Notes: a model not told the origin generated them from the sequence alone. A stretch of 64,000 nt of DNA from Gaeumannomyces sp. JS-464 (GCA_002197995.1 NGZR01000002.1:3968001-4032000); one strand, 5' to 3'; shown: positions 20,117 to 32,801, numbered from the stretch's first letter. Numbers and translations are program-made.

Positions 20117-22629
20117 GGTGGCTGGAGAAATGTAAGAAAAGTGACGTGAACTTTTTTTCCTCTTTTTTTTTCATTTTTTTTTTTTCCCTTGAATAGATAG
20201 TAATAGCCCGTCGTCTTGGCAATACGCCCAATAAGAGCAAGCAAACCCTGCACTGACACGACGGGCTCGCGCGTCGCACGTGGTGACAAGCCAGCGGGAG
20301 TCTGTCGCGACGGACACGCGATAATGACGCGAAGGTGCAGAAGACCCAGGACGAGGGGCCCTGATGAGATTGGTTGCACCAGCGAGCATACAGTGCGCAA
20401 CCTCATATCGTGCCGAGGTCGCACATTGTTGCCTCGGGCGCACGCCGGCGGCAGGGGGTAAGGGGTGCGTGCTGCACCTTTCGAGATCATTTAATTTCTT
20501 CTGGTGGGGGCATCGCCTGGAAAAGAGGCAATCAATCGACTGCCGCAGGCATGCATTAGCCCGTAAATTTTGACAGGATCCGGATAACGGGGGAGTAAGC
20601 ACAGGGAAGGCTGTCGTCGGGTCTTCTTGCTCATTACTATTTTGCTCTGCTAATCTCACTCTATATTTGGGCCCCTGGTGCCATCAAATGGTGGTCCTCT
20701 TTCTTTTCTTCACCATCTTTCTTTCTCTTGCGTAATGCTGATTGCGAGCGATTCGATCGGTCGGGTTCTTAGGCCGCGGATGAAATTCTGCTTCTACAGT
20801 CGGTAAGAGATGAGTGGGAAAAGCATGGGCGCTTCAGGGCCCTGGACCGAAGGCTGCCTGCATAGGCGCCACGGGCCATGGGTGGGAAGCGGTTGGTTGG
20901 GGTGGGCTTGGCTCAAAGGTCGGCAAAGCAAACTGACCAGGGCACGACGTGATTGGTGCGCAGCGGTGAGTCATTGGGGAAGAAAAGTAGAAAAAGAGGC
21001 GGAAAGGGGCGAGGAGGCTGCTCGCACAGACAGGGATAGCGTGCCAAGGAGCGAAGTATCGGTACAAGGGGAGGACGCCTGCCCGTGCCCGTGCCAACCA
21101 ACACAGCTTGGAAGAAAAAAAATCTGAAGGAGGAAGGGGGGCTAGCGAGTGGCTGGAACTTTCCACACCAAGCAAGGGGCGGACGAGCTGGGCGAAAAAA
21201 AAATGGGAGGGGGGCCTGGCTGCAGTCACAGGAGTCAGGCAGCATTGAGGATGCGCGTCCTCTTGAGACCGTCACGTCTGGACCATCCGCAATCAGGCAT
21301 GATCTTTGCCGTGGACTGCCCCCAAGTCCCAGCTGGCATGACATGATGCGAGCAGAAACCGACGCAAACGGTATGCACGCATGCAGGAGTGTTGTCACAG
21401 ACTTGTTTGCGTCAGGAGACGACAAAGAAATGACAGCGTTGAGAGGAGAGGATGTGGCAGGAAACAAAGAAAATGGAGGGAGGACGGGTGTCGCGTTGGT
21501 GCGCAAAGAGTGATGAATGTGCGTGGGATGGAAGGAAGAAAGGATCAGTAGAGGGAGGAAATTTTTTTTGGTGACTGGCGGCAGGAAATGACGATCGGAG
21601 GGCCCGGGCTGTGCACGGTTGGGCGGACAAAAAACACAAGCAACACAACAGGAAGAAAAGCACCGACGGCTGGCGATGGCTTGCGAGTTGGGGGCACCCC
21701 TGTCGTGGCCTGGTGATTTGAGCGCTGCGAATGGGAGGCTTGATGTAACAATGGGGCAATTTCGTGCTCGGGGAGGCAAAATTGCGGCAGGACCAAGGCC
21801 AGGCTGGGTGTAATGAGTCGCGACCAGGGACCGGACGCCCTTCTTGGGCGGCATCCAGGCCACCCAGCGACTCGAGTCGGTCACCGGATGGAGGAAGGGC
21901 GAGAAGAAGGGAATGAAGGAAAAAGCCAAAAAGAATGAAACCAGTTCATTAGGAACGCATTTTCTTCCAGACTCAAGCCAAGAAGAAAATAAAAACAAAA
22001 AACAAAAAAAGGACGAAGAAGAGGAGAGGGCGAGTCTATCCCACCTGGCTATGGTCAATGTTTCTTTGGAACGTGCTGAAAGTTCTGCCTGGCGTGCCGC
22101 CATGAAGGACCACGGCCTTACCTGAGGAGCCGAGGTAGCGCGCCGGGCTCTGAGAGACGGCGATCGGTGGGATGGCGGTCAGTAGCCTCCAGAATGGTCG
22201 CGGTCGACGTCAACACACAGCAAGGGAGATGGGAGAAAGAAACGAGTCGACGGCAAGAAAACGGACGCAATAGCTGACGGCCTGGCGATTGCCTCAAATC
22301 CGGGCGATTCCAGAATTCTGGTTGTCGCTTGTCAGAAAACGAGGAATCGGCAGGAAAGGAACCCGCAGGAGCTGGCACCCGCGTGTGTGGAGATGGAGGC
22401 AGGAGCGGGATGGGGGAGGGGAAAAACAGTTTTTCGTGTTTCAAAAGCGAATGAATGGTGGGTTTAGTCGCACCAAGGATGGAATAGTGTCCAGGCCTTG
22501 GATGTAGAGCTACATGCGCATCCCGGGAGCGCCATTGGCCGGCAGGCGTGGCAGGACCCACTGGACAAAGGACGCAGCGTTTGCAGGAGGTTACGCCACT
22601 CGCGCAACCCGGGGCGGTTTCTGCGCGGA

Positions 22630-22637
22630 TATAAATA
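22630..22637 (+). promoter_or_regulatory. TATA box, candidate TBP (or separate transcript) promoter
   Basis: TATAAATA followed by pyrimidine-rich DNA. It lies about 905 bp before the TBP ATG, so if it serves TBP the 5' leader is long and possibly spliced. Confidence 0.4.
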
Positions 22638-23541
22638 CGGCGGCTTTCCCACTCCTGCTTGTCCTTCGGAATCTGCGCCCTGCCTGTACGTATCTTCTGG
22701 GGCTCCACACCACACACACCGAAAACCACCACCATTTCAGTTTGCACTTCGCATTCTGAATTTCTCCCTTCCCACCCCACCACCGCTTCGCGATTTAGTG
22801 TGGTCGTCGCTCTCTAGACCTTTAATACCTTTTTCTTCTTGTCGTCGACGCGGAGTGCCCATCCCGGACACCTGGACTGCCGATATCGATCGCACCCCAG
22901 GCCCTCGTCGTCGAGAAGAAGCAAGACCAAGTCGACTGCACAACAGTGGTCGCAGTGCGCTTGGCACAAGTCAGGAATAGAATCCATCCAATTCCCATTT
23001 CCGCTGCCTGTTTTCTGTGAGACGACTTTCTCGTTCCGACGGGAACCCCGCGAGTGCTTTTAGCGTGCCGAGCAGCTCTCCTGCCGCGGCCGAGTACGAC
23101 CCGAGACATTCACTTGGCCTTGGTCACCGTGTTGGTTGAGCTGCCACGAAGCGCCTGACGATTTGAGAGATCATCGTCTTCTTCGCAAGCACAACCATCG
23201 CAGGCAAAACCATCTTGTTGTGAGGGGACACATTTGCTTGTTCATCTCCTCCGACATCAACTGGTAGGTTTATCATCACCTGTCCCTCATCCTCACGACC
23301 CTCCTCTATCCCCGCGCCGGCCAGCCGTTTAGCCCCTGTTTTTCTTCTTCTCCTCCGGTAGTTCGGGACAAAACAAACAACCATCGTCTTTTCTTTCCTT
23401 GCCCACGTTTTCCATTTCTATCTCGATCCGTTGCTGCGCGACGGCTTCATTTCGCAGTCATTTTTGGTGACTAACACCTGCATCGCAGCCCCACACATCC
23501 TCTCCTCATTCGAGATCAGGAATCAAGTTTGGTGGATCAAC

Positions 23542-24445
23542 ATGGAGGGCATTCAGACGCATCCATCCAACGCGGCTCAGGCGAAGGCCTTCACGGCTCC
23601 CGGATCTCTGTCTTTCCCTGGCGGTCATGAGAGCTCACGCCCCCACAACGATGCCAACGGACAGAGGCCGGTCGTGAATGGCGGTCAGCCGGGTGCTCAA
23701 GCCGTCAACGCACTGGGGTGACTCCCGCGACTCCCGCTGCGACGCCTGCTGCTACCCAAACTGGCAGTGGTCTCACTCCACTCTTCAGTGAGTTTGCCCT
23801 CACCGGCTAATTCGCATCGCAGCCTGCTCGGTTCGCCCATGTAATGCTGCGTGCTAACACGCCTGTCAAAGGAACATCGTCGCGACCGTGAACTTGGACT
23901 GTCGGTTGGATCTGAAGACAATCGCTCTTCATGCTCGCAATGCGGAGTACAACCCCAAGGTACATCTTACCTCCCAGAACTTCTGTTTCTGGGATTTTGG
24001 GCTAACCTGAGTAGCGTTTTGCTGCCGTCATCATGAGAATTCGTGAGCCGAAGACGACCGCACTCATCTTCGCTTCCGGCAAGATGGTCGTCACCGGTGC
24101 CAAGTCGGAAGACGATTCTAAGCTCGCCTCAAGGAAGTACGCTCGGATCATTCAGAAGCTTGGCTTCAACGCGAAGTTCACCGACTTCAAGATCCAGAAC
24201 ATTGTCGGCTCTTGCGACATCAAGTTTCCCATTCGTCTCGAGGGTCTGGCTTCTCGCCATCATAACTTCAGCTCCTACGAGCCCGAACTTTCCCTGGTCT
24301 GATCTACCGCATGATCAAGCCCAAGATCGTACTTCTCATCTTCGTCAGCGGCAAGATTGTCCTCACTGGAGCGAAAGTTCGAGAGGAGATCTACCAGGCA
24401 TTCGAGATGATCTACCCTGTGCTTCAAGACTTCCGAAAAGTCTGA
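23542..24445 (+). CDS. TATA-binding protein (TBP), with three single-base frameshifts
   Basis: General transcription factor of TFIID and of Pol I and Pol III initiation complexes. Exons are 23542-23787, 23872-23959 and 24015-24445. The protein starts [20 protein letters not shown]. The saddle domain follows, with [67 protein letters not shown] and the end [14 protein letters not shown]. Three shifts break it: near 23717 (GGGG, one G short before [12 protein letters not shown]), near 23781 (CCACTC, one A short of PTLQ), and near 24290 (CTTTCC, one T short of [10 protein letters not shown]). Adding three bases gives 256 codons, the normal length. Because TBP is essential and normally single-copy, consensus error is far likelier than mutation. 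Splice junctions are canonical. Confidence 0.93.
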
Positions 24446-25234
24446 GCAACTCTCGCCGCCCTACGACGATAAAACTGCATTACGATATCACGACACCCAC
24501 CATCACCATCATACCCATACCCCACTACCCTCGCGCAGGGGCGGCGGAGCACATCTGGCTCACCTCGCCAGCCATGTCCCTTGTCACCAGCCTGCTTGTA
24601 ACATTTTCTGCTTTTCATTTCACAGCATTGCATTGGCGTTCAGATCGGAGGGGTTCTACATCGGAAGGGATTCCCGGCGGACAAAAAATCATCGGACATT
24701 CCTCAATGGCTCTAAACGAAACATAGAGTTCACACCCGCGGGTCAGACATACCTGCGGCGTGTTTCGACGACAGGACGGCGCAGGTTGTACGGATTGTCG
24801 TCATATTAATGTCCCGCGCCCATGGCAAGTTGAAACCCAGAGGCCGAGGACGGGTCAGGATCGGAAGGGTCTGGGGGATACAACCCCACAGGCTGCTTCG
24901 AACCAGCCCATGGCTGTGACTGTCGCTAGTCTCGGGCTTGTCGAGCATCGCAAGTCTAGAAGCGGCAGGCCATCACAGGGGCATGTTTTTTCCCCCGCAT
25001 TCTATTGCATGAGAGACAGAACGGGTTGCGCTCCCAGCAGAGTGTTATGGTCTGCCATGGCGTTCTATGGGCGTTTGCCTGTCATTGTACAGGTCCTCTC
25101 TCCACGGAGAGGTCGTGTCTTTGTCTCGGCGTTAGGTGCCTCGCACCTTCGAGGTAGCTTTGAGAATGCCACGAATGATGCGTTACCTGCCTGTCCCTCA
25201 ATTGCTGCTCATGTCGGTCCGTGCTGGCGGCGGC
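24446..25234. other. Convergent intergenic region TBP / flavin oxidase
   Basis: About 0.8 kb of 3' flanks facing each other. Overlapping short frames only. Confidence 0.5.
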
Positions 25235-26767
25235 TCAAGACGTCTTGGCCATTTCGTCGCTGAGCAACAATCCTGTTTCGCCGGCCCGGCTTCCGTCTTG
25301 TGTGGAGATGGCGTTCCACGCCGTAGCGGCAGACGATGTAGTCGAGGTGAAAGCCCATTTGGTCTTGAACGCCTCTGGACGGTCACCGACCACACAGTCG
25401 ACAATACGCTCTCCCAGTACAGGGAGGAACTAGCAACGACGACTTGTTAGTGCGAGATCACTCATGCGAGCCATGTGGGTGAATGCGTAACGTACTTTGA
25501 ATCCGTGGCCACTGCCTCCAGTGGCGATGAAAAGATTATCCCAGTCGGGATGATAGTCGATGATGAAATCACCCGTTTGGGTGTCGGTATACCAGCAGAC
25601 TCGCGTCCTTGTAAAAGACCTGTGATGGATCGCTGGCAGCGGAATCATCTCCTTCAGAGCCTTGCGTAGGACCGCCTTGCTTCTCTCGGGTATCCCTACG
25701 AAGGCGTCCTCGACGTTCTTGGGTGGTAGGGATATCGGATAAGACCCAGCAACATTCTCTGCAGCGTCAGACGGCGAGCGAAGCGGCGTCGCCGTTGTCG
25801 TCGGGTTCAGATAGCCGTACTCATGCCGAGCGACTTTAAGCACATTGTTGCGTGGAGGAATGATGAAGAGGCCAGAGCTGAGGTTCAGGATCACGGGCTG
25901 AGAAGCCAGCGCCGTCTGCTCATCGTCTGTGATGTCCAGGTAGGCGAGTGTTTGTGCCGTAGCGACCGCACGCCCACGAAGGTCTATCAGACCACCGGTC
26001 CACGCCCCCGTCGCCAAAATGACCAAATCAGCAGACATGGTGCGACCATCGTCGAGTGTGACGCCCGTGATCTTCTTGCCCTCGTGGGTCAGCGACGACG
26101 CGGTGCCCGAGACGAAATTGACGCGTCCTGTGTCCCGGGCGCGGCGCAACAGCCATCGCATCGATTGATCGGCATCTGCCCAGCCAGAGGCTCGGTTGAT
26201 GTATCCCCAAACGCCAGACACGCCGCCGGTGCCAATTTCCTGGCGGATGGCATCCTGCGTGGGCAGCAGCTGGATCTTGTTCTTCATGGCCGGGTCGTGG
26301 TTGGATATGGTGAGGACGTTTTCCCAGCTCGACCGGCAATAATCGGCACCAGTCTTTTGGGTGGTTGGTTGCGAGGGCGCGCCAGCAGGTCGGGGAAGGG
26401 TTGGGTCCCTGTCGGCGACGACGACCAGGCCGCTCTCGCTGTAGCGTCCCTGGCCGCCGAGCTGGTCCTCGCCGGCCTTCCGCCACTCGACCTGGGCCTC
26501 GGCGGCGAGGGCTGCGTAGGCGGGATCGGCATAGTCGGCGCGTATTATGCGGGAGCTGTCGACGCTGGACGCATCGCGAGATGGAAAGACGGCCGGGTCC
26601 GTGGACCGGTCGAGGACGGTTATGGAGCAGTTTGAGAAGACATCGCGTCTTGCGAGGGCGTATGCGGTGCCCAGGCCGAAGACGCCAGCGCCGACAATGA
26701 GGATTGAGGAGGGCGGAGTAAAGGCAGGTGGTGGTTTGGAAGAAGAGAAAGAGTCGGCGGGGGACAT
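25235..26767 (-). CDS. FAD-dependent amine/amino-acid oxidase (DAO family; sarcosine or saccharopine oxidase-like)
   Basis: Two exons (26767-25496 and 25429-25235; intron 25430-25495, GTACGT/TAG) encode 488 residues. The N-terminal Rossmann motif is ILIVGAGVFGLGTAYALA, followed by VDSSRIIRADYADPAY, typical of the MSOX/fructosyl-amino-acid/saccharopine oxidase group. Later motifs are VWGYINRASGWADADQS, LVILATGAWTG, RTRVCWYTDTQTGDFIIDYH and the FAD-contact ATGGSGHGFK. The last is spliced to FLPVLGERIVDCV, as in homologues. The reaction is oxidation of a secondary amine or imino acid to imine with H2O2 release. The substrate cannot be told from sequence alone. No PTS1 tripeptide is present (C-terminus EMAKTS). 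The long in-frame extension upstream of 26767 lacks homology-like character and is excluded. Confidence 0.88.
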
Positions 26768-27813
26768 GCCGGAAACGAGAAGGTTTCGAGGAAAAAGGTT
26801 GGTGCGGGATAAAGTGTAGAAAGTGTATTTATGGAAAGCAAGGTTTAGGACGTCCGTGATCCATCCGGCGGCAGAAACGGAAAACCAAGCGCACCCAAGA
26901 GCAGGCGGTTTCACTTTGTGCAGCGGTGCAAGACGTCCAAGCTCGGACAGAGAAAGGGATGTGAAAGGGGCTCGCTCGCTCCGGGAATTTCGCTTGAGGG
27001 GAATAGGATAGGAGTAGTGGGCAAAAAAAGGACTCCCTTTAGCCCAGCAGACGGAAATAATGAATGTGTCTGGCGTGATTTTTTTTTTTTCCCCTCTTTC
27101 GCGCTTCTTTGTGTATTTGCCAAGAAAACCCCTCATGATAGAAGGAAATACCGACGGCATCCGAGAGTCCAAAGACGTGCGTGAAGGACCAACAAGGTAG
27201 GAGGCTCTCCCTTCCGTGGTCCCAGCGGGGCCCTTTTTTTTTCTTTTTTTTTTTTTCCGTGTTGGTGACTCGGTGTCTTCCCTAAGGCTCACCAGTAGAC
27301 TGGAAGCTTGGAGACGATCAATAGCGAATAGAAATTGGGGGCAGGCCGAGGTATCCCAGGTGGGGATCTCGAGTCCCCATTTGAGCGCTTGAAGTAATTT
27401 CTGCCACGCGCCAGCCCTTGCGGGATGGCCGGCGGACTGGAATGACAGCCGGCGTGGTTTGATGGCTGGATTTAGGTAGGCTCCGGCTGTCTGGCCACGC
27501 TCTATGCTTCCTTTCATTCTCCAATAAATTGAAGACGTCTCGGACATGAGACACAACTTGGCCAATCCTGTGTGATGGATGCCATTTGCACAAGTCAGGT
27601 CTGGTGCGACCACTGCGGGAAAGAGCACGGCACAACCTTTCCCCACTAGTGGGGAGCTAGAGTGCGCCCAGACCCGTCAGCCGCGAGGCGTGTCTGCGCG
27701 AGGTCAGTGCCGTCACAGCCAAATTGAGGACGCAGATGAGCACTATACATTAGCCAGGTAACACCAAGCCCGACGCTCGTTTGCGTGCGCCAGAATGCAT
27801 ACCATCGCCGACC
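26768..27813. other. Divergent region, flavin oxidase / SR140-like gene
   Basis: About 1.05 kb with T-rich and C/T-rich tracts near 27.08-27.26 kb. It probably carries both promoters. No gene is seen. Confidence 0.5.
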
Positions 27814-30260
27814 ATGTCGTCTTCCAAGAAGCTGGTCGAGTTCCCCGACATTGAGGCGAAGCTGCAGAAGCCGGCCAAGAAGTCCGTTTTTGAGCGACAG
27901 AAGGAGGAGGCCGAAGCGAAGCGCCAGCGCGAGGAAGCCGAAACCGCCGCCCTCCTCGAGGACTTCCGCAAGAGCTTCGACCGCGGTGGCGATCACGACC
28001 GCCAGCGCGACAGCCGATTCCCCGCCAACCGGACAGACAGGCCTGCAAGACTCGCCGACCGCCCACTCGGCTTTGCTGGAGGCTCCGGCAAACGCCACTT
28101 TGGCGCGCAGGGCCTGAAGAGCGGCCCCGGCTCTCTGGGCCCTGCCCCGACGAGCTACGGCAGGAAGAGGCCGTTCGATACCCCACGCGGGGTCGATCGC
28201 GACGATGGCGGGCGGGGCCGCGCGGCCTTTGACGAGGATGGCGGCTCGCGGTCAATAGCCAAGGCCTTTGACACGAGCGAAGACGAGGCCGAGTCCATGG
28301 CTGTTGATCGGCCTGAGGAGAAAAGCCGTGGCCAAGCCGACCCTTCGTCTGTCAAACATGCCGCCAGCCACCTCCCCGGCCGTCATCAAGGCACTCATCT
28401 CCACGAGCCTCACCGTCGAGAACGTCAAGCTACTACCGCCCGCCGGTCCCGGTGCCACCGAGCGCAGATCCACCGCCGCCATCGTCACTCTCGCGCCCGA
28501 AACACCCGCCACAGACATCGACGCGGCCGTTAGCGCATTGCAGAACCGGTATCTCGGCTTTGGCTTCTACCTCTCCCTCCATAGACACCTTTCGTCCGCA
28601 GCCATGACGGGATCGCTCCTCGCGGCGCAGTCGTCCTCACCCCAGGTTCTCAGCCTTTTGGAGCGAAACCCATGCCCCACCCTACTGGCAAATCATCCCT
28701 CCACCCCCGGCCCATGGCCGTGGCTTTGCGCCTCCAACATCATACAACAAGTCTGTAGGTGGGCCAGTCAGCCGTGCTGGCATTCTGCATGTTCCTGTGC
28801 ACCCTCCGCGAGACATCAAGCAACTACGCACTATTCACATGGTTGTCGAGGCCGTATTGGAACGCGGGCCCGAGTTCGAGGCCCTCCTGATGTCCAGACC
28901 AGAAGTGCAACGGGAGGAGAGATGGGGATGGATATGGGACGCTCGCAGTGAAGGTGGCGTCTGGTACCGCTACCGGCTATGGGAGGTCATAACTGGAGCC
29001 GTGGCGCAGCGTGGTCGAGCCAGTTCATGCCGCTATTTGAGGGCAGCAGCGCCTGGAAACTTCCGGAACAGCCGCTCTCGTACGAGTACACCACGGGGCG
29101 TGATGAGTTTGTGTCCGACTCGGAGTACAACTCATCCGACGACGACGAGTTCGACCTCGAGCCCGGCCGCACCGGGGACGCGGCCGCTGGAGCAAATGAA
29201 AACGAAGAGAGCCTGCTGAGCCCCCTCGAGAAAGCCAAACTGACGCACCTCCTGGCGCGGCTTCCGACCACCATTTCCAAGCTGCGCAAGGGGGACGTTG
29301 CGCGTGTGGCCGCTTTCGCAATAACGCATGCGAGTCGAGGTGCGGACGAGATCGTTAATCTTATCGTGTCCAACGTCGAACACCCTTTTGCTTTCTCGCT
29401 GGCAAACCCTGATAACAAGGACAGGAAGGGTCAACAGGTAGGCGAGTCGAGGGGTTCATCGGCAGGTCCGGATGAGAAGCGGCCAGCAGAGCCACAGGAC
29501 ACCAACACCGCGAAGGTGATTGGTCTCTACGTGATCAGCGATATTTTGTCGTCTTCATCTACAAGCGGCGTCCGCCATGCTTGGCGCTATCGTCAACACT
29601 TCGAGGCCGCGCTGAGGAGCCGCAAAGTTTTTGAGGGTCTCGGGCTGGTTCCGAAGAAGATGGGCTGGGGCTGGCTCCGAGGAGACAAGTGGAGACGCAG
29701 CATATCTGTGGTACTGGACCATTGGGAGGGGTGGTGCGTTTTCCCGGTCGAAACTCACGCCTTCTTCGTTGATAGCTTTAAGAACCCGCCTGGGTTGAGG
29801 GAGGAGGAGGAGGACAAAGTCGACGAGGCACCCAAGAAGGGGAAGTGGAAGACAGTGGATGCGGTGGCCAAGAAGGCCGCTGACGATGCCGCCGGGAATT
29901 TCAGGCCCGCGGCGGCCCCCGGCAATACCCCTGCTACCGCCCTCGACGGCGAGGAAGACTTGGGGAATGAGCTGTATATGGAGTACACGGACGACGAGGA
30001 CCTGGATGTCGAAGTCCTTGACGAGGAGGACATTGACGGAGAGCCACTGGTGGAAGCCAGATGGCTGGGCTTTCCATGGCAGAGGAAAAGGAGGACGCAG
30101 CCATGGCTGGCACTGCTCCTCAGGCCTCGGAGCCGGCACCGCCAGACCCTCCGGTCACAAGACGGTCGGCGGATTCCAAATGACGGCATCCGTGGTGAAC
30201 CCCAAAAAGCGGATGAGGGCGATAGACATGTTTGCGGGCTCAGACTCTGAGGATGACTGA
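27814..30260 (+). CDS. U2 snRNP-associated SR140/U2SURP-like splicing factor (multiply frameshifted)
   Basis: The start is MSSSKKLVEFPDIEAKLQKP at 27814, with an N-terminal basic coiled-coil region. A diverged RRM follows (KPTLRLSNMPPATSPAVIKA to LQNRYLGFGFYLSLHRHL). Next is a SURP-type module (DIKQLRTIHMVVEAVLERGP to GVWYRYRLWEVITG). Then comes a CTD-interaction (CID/RPR) domain with LTHLLARLPTTISKLRKGDV and VIGLYVISDILSSSSTSGVR. The acidic C-terminus ends PKKRMRAIDMFAGSDSEDD. This order is that of SR140/U2SURP, a nuclear U2-associated factor. The protein crosses frames about six times: near 28332 (extra A in AAAA), 28642 (CCCC), 28713 (CCC), 29015 (GG), 30055 and 30175 (AAA). Correcting them gives a length divisible by three. 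I infer one intact gene with consensus errors. Confidence 0.82.
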
Positions 30261-32801
30261 AGACCATCCCAGAATCGAATAACGTATTCGAAAATGCATC
30301 AGCGCTCGTAGCCTGATTCTCCCCAGCTGATGAAGCCAGATCTAGCCCCAAGATTGCGATTGTGCTGAGAACGGCAGATCGTAACGTCATGGTGACGCTA
30401 TTTAGGGGTCTTATCAACGAGATCAACACGGGCCAAATGTTTTCTGCCGCTCATTTCCACCTCGCCCTACTGGGCTGTCGTCAATGAATAAGGGGTAGGC
30501 AGGCAGGGCGGGATGGATCGCCAAGAGATCTGCTCCAAGGACCAGGCGCGTGGATTTTCAGCAGAGGGACCAGCCGTTCCCGAGCACGACGACGAGGACT
30601 AGTCCCGTCCCCTCACCGCTTGCCCGAGGCAGTTTCAAGGCACCCAGATAGGGGGCCGGCGGTTTTGATTCGTCTCTCATACAGGTCGACATCATACATG
30701 TGGATATTATACATGTAGACAAAGTAAAATTTTCAGCCCTGGCTTGCGGGACCACGGGAACGGGTGTTGGGACGGGGAAACTCGCTCAAAAAGACGACGG
30801 TCGCGTCTTGCACGATCGGGCCAGCCAATCCGCGAGCCATTGTGCCTTGGCTGCGGGCGCATCCAAAACAGGCGAACCGTGCCGGACTGACAGGCGGCGT
30901 TGCTCTCTGACTCGGCCCCAGAGCCGCGGCCAACAAGGGACTGCGTGCGCTGACCGGTGCTAGAGTCGTTGCTCATGGCGTGATCCTTGGCTGCCTAATC
31001 TGGCTGGTTTATTCCGCCGGCGTTTCCAGCTTGCAGTTGTATGGAGCACAGTCCCTTCATCCTGTAATAGATGTGTCCTCAGAGACCTCTGAGGAACATT
31101 ATGGGAACAGAAACAATGCCACTGATGTAGGGGAATACATTGCGCATTGTATCCCGCTCCCCGCGATCCAACTATCCTCCACTTTCACCACATGGGATTT
31201 GTAAGATATTGAGCTTGGTTGCGGCTGGCATCGTGTTTGTTGGTGAAGCGGGTGGGGAGCGCCTGGCGGACACCTCTATGGCCTGGACTCGGGACCTGCT
31301 TCCAGCGCATATTGAGGCACCAGACCCCTGCAACCCGTGCTGCCCACCACCATTACCGCCGCGCCGCCTTGCACCCCCCACCTTCTGCCTCCATTTCCCG
31401 TGTGGGGACCCACATGTGCTCATCCAGACCTCGACGGCCAATGGAAACTTGCTCATGGTGGAAACACGGACAAGGCGCGGGAGATATCCTGAGCGGGAGG
31501 GGGTGGGTAGGATAATGGTTAAAATCATAAGAGGAAAAAAATAAAATCAAGGACAAAAAAAAGGCAATGAGAGAGGGAGTGTACCTTTTTGCTCCTTTTG
31601 CTGTCGTTGTTTGCCTACATTGTTTGTCTCTTGACCGATACGTGGTACCTGCCCTGAGCCAACGGCCAGCCAAACCAACCAACCCCATCGGGACGCCCTC
31701 GCAGCTGAGCCATCCAACATCCGACCTTGATACATGGGATAATAGAGTGCGGTCGGGCTGGCGGCTGTGGTCTCACAAGCGCCCAAGCCCGTGCTTTCCA
31801 ACGAACGAGGACGGGTCCCTGCGTTTGCACCTCGCCGGCCTCTCCAGCACGAACGTGGGACAAGCTGCCTTCCGGCCCCTTCTGACGGGACGAAATACCT
31901 TCCCTCCTTGAGGAGCCCATTGGATATCCGACTTGGGTTTCCCACAGCGCAGCCCACGTCGCAGCACCCGCGCCATCAGCACATGTCGCTGCACCACTCT
32001 TGTCCTCCCCCTTGGCTTACAGTATAGGCCCAGCCGAGTGCGACCCCCTCACCTGTCGGGGGATTCCCACGCACCCGTCTCGCGGCCCACGTTGTTGCCC
32101 ACGTTGTTGGGGCGAGGAAACCAAGAAAGAGGGGGTGGTCCAGTGCCTCGTCCGGGCTTAGCATACCTCGCTCACCTGCATCCAGGCGAGCCACCTTCTA
32201 CGCCGCCCTGATACCTCACTCCCTTGCCCGAGGTACCGCCTTACATGCGCAGTACTCCCTGGGCTTCACACAACATCTCGAAGCCATCTGATCCCAAGTC
32301 CTGTTCGGTCCCGTGCCATTTCGAAAACCAGTGGCGCGCTGCTTAAGCCACCTCTCACTAGAGCCGCTCTCGTCCTATCTTTACCCGGACACCGGGGATA
32401 AGCGCCGTCCTGACCGAGTATTCTGACTGCTCGTGTCATTGATGCGACCCTGCGCACGCCGAGCATCGTCCACTTGTCTGTCCTGATCCATCCCCGAACC
32501 AACGCCCGACTTTAGTCCTTCCTATACATATTTCCCCCCCATTTAGTTCAAACTGTCCACGGCGAACTCTCGCTGCCCGCGGGAACCTCTAGGCGCGAGG
32601 GTCCCCGCCCTCGTACAACCCAAATCTGCGACACGTCGGCACCCGCGGCCGCATTGTCGGGGAAATTGGGGTTTCCTTGTCTCGGGCCTTGAGACTGGCT
32701 CCTTTCCGTGAATCAACCGACAAACCTGGACCGAGGTATACCGCCCTCCGGCGCAGCCCACTCCGGCCCATGACGGCAATCTCGTCCGGAATACCGCGAA
32801 G
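30261..32801. other. 2.5-kb interval upstream of the copper-fist regulator
   Basis: No supported gene. Several GC-rich open frames overlap on both strands without domain character. The last 500 bp (C/T-rich, ending CCCCCCCATTTAG near 32540) may be the leader of the regulator. No repeat or mobile-element structure is visible. Confidence 0.5.

Larger units (their letters stand above)
20076..23541. other. 3.4-kb non-coding interval upstream of TBP
   Basis: It begins with a T24 run (20093-20116) and further T-rich tracts, part of the ETF-QO 3' region. From about 20.8 to 22.45 kb the plus strand is strikingly purine-rich (GGAAGAAA-type). A canonical TATAAATA lies at 22630-22637, followed by C/T-rich DNA up to the TBP ATG. 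The 396-codon open frame on the minus strand (20913-22103) looks compositional. I see no supported protein. Confidence 0.5.

Noticed and set aside
20913..22103. 396-codon minus-strand frame with hydrophobic Ser/Pro/Phe-rich translation
   Set aside because: Explained by the C/T-rich strand. No domain, no signal peptide and no regular splice context. Kept only as a finding about strand asymmetry.
26768..27646. In-frame N-terminal extension making the flavin oxidase 738 residues
   Set aside because: The Rossmann motif lies directly after the ATG at 26767. The extension is low-quality intergenic translation.
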